A stretch of DNA of 64,000 nucleotides from Fibrobacterota bacterium (GTDB lineage: Bacteria > Fibrobacterota > Chitinivibrionia > Chitinivibrionales > FEN-1185), in the NCBI GenBank assembly GCA_003165595.1, contig PLWQ01000040.1, positions 1-64,000 on the forward strand, given 5' to 3'. Within the stretch, counting starts at the first letter, position 1; each line of letters starts with the position of its first letter. Below, piece by piece: positions 62,421-64,000 of the stretch. The position numbers and the translations under genes are program-made. The notes beneath the pieces are model-generated. The model was not told the DNA's origin and made no database searches. It was given only the letters and a program-made list of their open reading frames with translations.

Positions 62421-63269
62421 TTACAGAGTGACGACCGGGGCCTTGTCCCAGTCGACGAGTGACGCCGCAGTGCCAAGGTCGGTAAAGGTGAAATCGTTCA
62501 GCAGTCTTTCGAATTTCGCGAACGCGCCCCGCAACCCGTAATACGATTTGAATTTTCGGTGAAGCGGAAGACGAGGAAGGACCGGCTGATCCGCGTCGAA
62601 ATCCCGCGGATGAAAATAGGTCATGCAATAATTCGCTTTTGCAAAAAGTCTATGCAAAAGAGGATACGGGCACAACCGGAAATAGCCTCCGCCCGAAAAA
62701 ACGAACGGCTTGCCGAGAACCGATATGACATTCACCGGAAACTCCTTGAGTGTGATTCCGCGCACCGAGACCAATGCGGGGCGTGCCTGGCCGAATCCCG
62801 GAAATCCGCCGTGACCGTGCCGAGCCGGGAACACCGAACAGTCCATGGTGATGCCGCATTCCGCAAGCACCTCGAATGCCCAGGGCGTTGCGGCGCCTAT
62901 GGAAAATCCCGGCGCGCGGAACATGGAGACTTTTTTGCCGACGCAGTCCTCGATGGCGTGGAGCGAATCGGCCACGTCTTGCTTGAATGCGGCAGGCGTT
63001 TGCTCGTACACGAGCTGATGCGACGAGGTATGCGAGGCAATTTCGTGGCCCTGCCGGCTTATCCGGCGGATGATGTCGGGATGCGTGCGCGCCACCCAGC
63101 CGAGACAGAAGAACGTTGCCCGCTGCTGCTTGGCGGCCAGGAGGCGGAGGATTCTGTCGACATTGGCGTGTATCCGGGTCTCGAATCCTGCCCAACGGTC
63201 CCGGGTTCTTGACGCGTCGACGTCGAGAATATGGAACCATTCTTCTATGTCAAAAGTGAGTATTTTCAT
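62421..63269 (-). CDS. XrtA-type polysaccharide deacetylase
   Basis: The ~282-residue enzyme has the short N-terminal ILTFDIEEWFH that marks the exosortase-associated deacetylase group, FFCLGWVARTHPDIIRRISR, GHEIASHTSSHQLVYEQTPA with two His, MFRAPGFSIG and TYFHPRDFDADQP. It would remove acetyl groups from EPS sugars. ATG at 63269 (MKILTFDIEEW) is chosen because the family starts here; the frame extends to 63308. The second deacetylase at 9223 is of a different, general type. Confidence 0.9.
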   Translation of the reverse strand: MKILTFDIEEWFHILDVDASRTRDRWAGFETRIHANVDRILRLLAAKQQRATFFCLGWVARTHPDIIRRISRQGHEIASHTSSHQLVYEQTPAAFKQDVADSLHAIEDCVGKKVSMFRAPGFSIGAATPWAFEVLAECGITMDCSVFPARHGHGGFPGFGQARPALVSVRGITLKEFPVNVISVLGKPFVFSGGGYFRLCPYPLLHRLFAKANYCMTYFHPRDFDADQPVLPRLPLHRKFKSYYGLRGAFAKFERLLNDFTFTDLGTAASLVDWDKAPVVTL

Positions 63270-63380
63270 GGCACAAAGTAAGATACGTTTGCCGGCCGCG
63301 ACAGGCAAGACAATCCCACGGCGGACCCTGCCGGAAAAAAGGGCTCCTTACCTTTTGGGCAAGGAACCCCTTGTACGAAG

Positions 63381-63465
63381 TGGCGGAGGACGAGAGACTC
63401 GAACTCCCAAGCCATTGCTGGCAACGGTTTTCAAGACCGTCGGATTACCATTATCCTAGTCCTCC
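63381..63465 (-). tRNA. tRNA-Ser (anticodon UGA)
   Basis: On the minus strand it starts GGAGGACTAGGATAATGGT and ends CCTCCGCCA. The acceptor stem closes (GGAGG/CCTCC), the anticodon arm GGTCTTGAAAACC carries TGA, and a long variable arm (GCCAGCAATGGC) fits the serine class. GTTCGAGTC lies in the T-loop and the CCA end is encoded. It is 111 bases upstream of the deacetylase start codon. Confidence 0.93.
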
Positions 63466-63697
63466 AGTGATGCACAAAAATATGTTTGAGAATCGGGAAT
63501 TGCAATTAATCGGTGGAGGCGCTCAACGTTACGCTAAACCGTCACCGGTGAATGGGAGATCGCCTGCGAAATCTAGAGGATGGTGTGAAATCTTGAAAGT
63601 TCAAAGTTGAAAGCGAAAAGGCCGGTTGACATTCCGGCCCTCCAAAAAAGCGCACAGCCTTGCCCGCTCTTGCTTTACACTTTCACCTTTTCACTTC

Positions 63698-64000
63698 CTA
63701 ATTTCCGTACAGCGCCTTCAGCTGATCTATGGTCGCATGGCCGGCGTAGAATTCACCCTGCGGTCCCACATACCCGTCCTTGCGCTTAATGAGCTTGACC
63801 GAGGTGAACCCGCCTTTGGAATTCGGCACGCCAATGGTCACCGTGTCGGAGGAAGCCGATTTCGATACGCTCTGCACCGCCGTACCGGAAGTTGTTGCCA
63901 CGGGCTGTTGCACGGTTTGTGCGGGTGCTGCAGGCGCAGCAATCACCTGAGCAGGCGGCTCTGTAACTACGTATCCTGATGACGACGGCAGGAAATAGTA
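63698..64000 (-). CDS. Hypothetical protein, partial at the window end
   Basis: The frame is open through the end of the window and covers about 100 C-terminal residues: a Ser/Ala/Pro/Thr-rich linker (EPPAQVIAAPAAPAQTVQQP, then VATTSGTAVQSVSKS) and a compact end (TVTIGVPNSKGGFTSVKLIK ... YVGPQGEFYAGHATIDQLKA). This looks like an envelope protein with a small C-terminal domain. A terminator-like T-rich tract is not obvious. The true start lies beyond the window. Confidence 0.55.
   Translation of the reverse strand, partial: YYFLPSSSGYVVTEPPAQVIAAPAAPAQTVQQPVATTSGTAVQSVSKSASSDTVTIGVPNSKGGFTSVKLIKRKDGYVGPQGEFYAGHATIDQLKALYGN

Noticed and set aside
63381-63465. tRNA-Ser as a dedicated donor for the FemAB-like protein
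   Set aside because: It is about 5 kb away, is a normal elongator-type tRNA by sequence, and nothing links the two beyond proximity.

Overview
The window is most of a large extracellular polysaccharide (EPS) locus of the exosortase/PEP-CTERM type, from a Gram-negative bacterium. The marker genes are an exosortase fused to an EpsI domain (41342-42874), the histidine kinase/sigma-54 regulator pair PrsK/PrsR (43013-46933), three PEP-CTERM cargo proteins, a TPR protein, a FemAB-like protein and an XrtA-type polysaccharide deacetylase. One secreted protein has a C-terminal tail like type IX secretion sorting domains, which with the PEP-CTERM system would fit a Fibrobacterota-like lineage. That assignment is an inference.

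Layout. 1-5473 (+): two receiver-like small proteins, a PEP-CTERM gene, then the Wza-like and Wzc-like export genes. 5474-9222: repeats, a secreted protein (-) and a small toxin-antitoxin-like cassette (RelE remnant, PIN, small partner, XRE regulator). 9223-42874: the sugar assembly region, almost all on the minus strand. It holds a deacetylase, a truncated wecB, an acyltransferase, AsnB, a CapK-like AMP ligase, at least six glycosyltransferases, two paralogous beta-helix proteins, a flippase, an O-antigen-ligase-type polymerase, two hexapeptide acetyltransferases, a pyruvyl transferase with its Fe-S partner, two alpha/beta hydrolases, a two-module NRPS, a putative lipoprotein, a phosphoesterase and the exosortase. 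The middle (about 19-28 kb) is visibly AT-richer and looks like a swapped-in serotype block. 43013-50629: PrsK, PrsR and two related PEP-CTERM genes with an IS1182-like remnant between them. 51422-59769 (+): TPR protein, phosphopantetheinyl transferase, a DUF4143-type ATPase, a GT2, FemAB-like and DegT-like genes. 60021-64000 (-): STAS protein, epimerase, XrtA-type deacetylase, tRNA-Ser and a gene running off the end.

How it fits together. Glycosyltransferases, flippase and polymerase build the polymer; Wza/Wzc export it; acetyl, pyruvyl, deacetylase and perhaps FemAB or NRPS products decorate it. The exosortase processes PEP-CTERM proteins at the envelope. All three PEP-CTERM genes carry a -24/-12 promoter preceded by a shared TGTAA...TTTACA box, so PrsK/PrsR probably switches them on together.

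The most unusual feature is the A-T-C-A-T NRPS (33355-38403). Its specificity residues read by eye as serine then glycine. It sits next to the two exosortase-associated hydrolases, where better known loci of this type carry a separate acyl ligase and carrier protein. A Sfp-type transferase that could activate it lies at 53839-54525.
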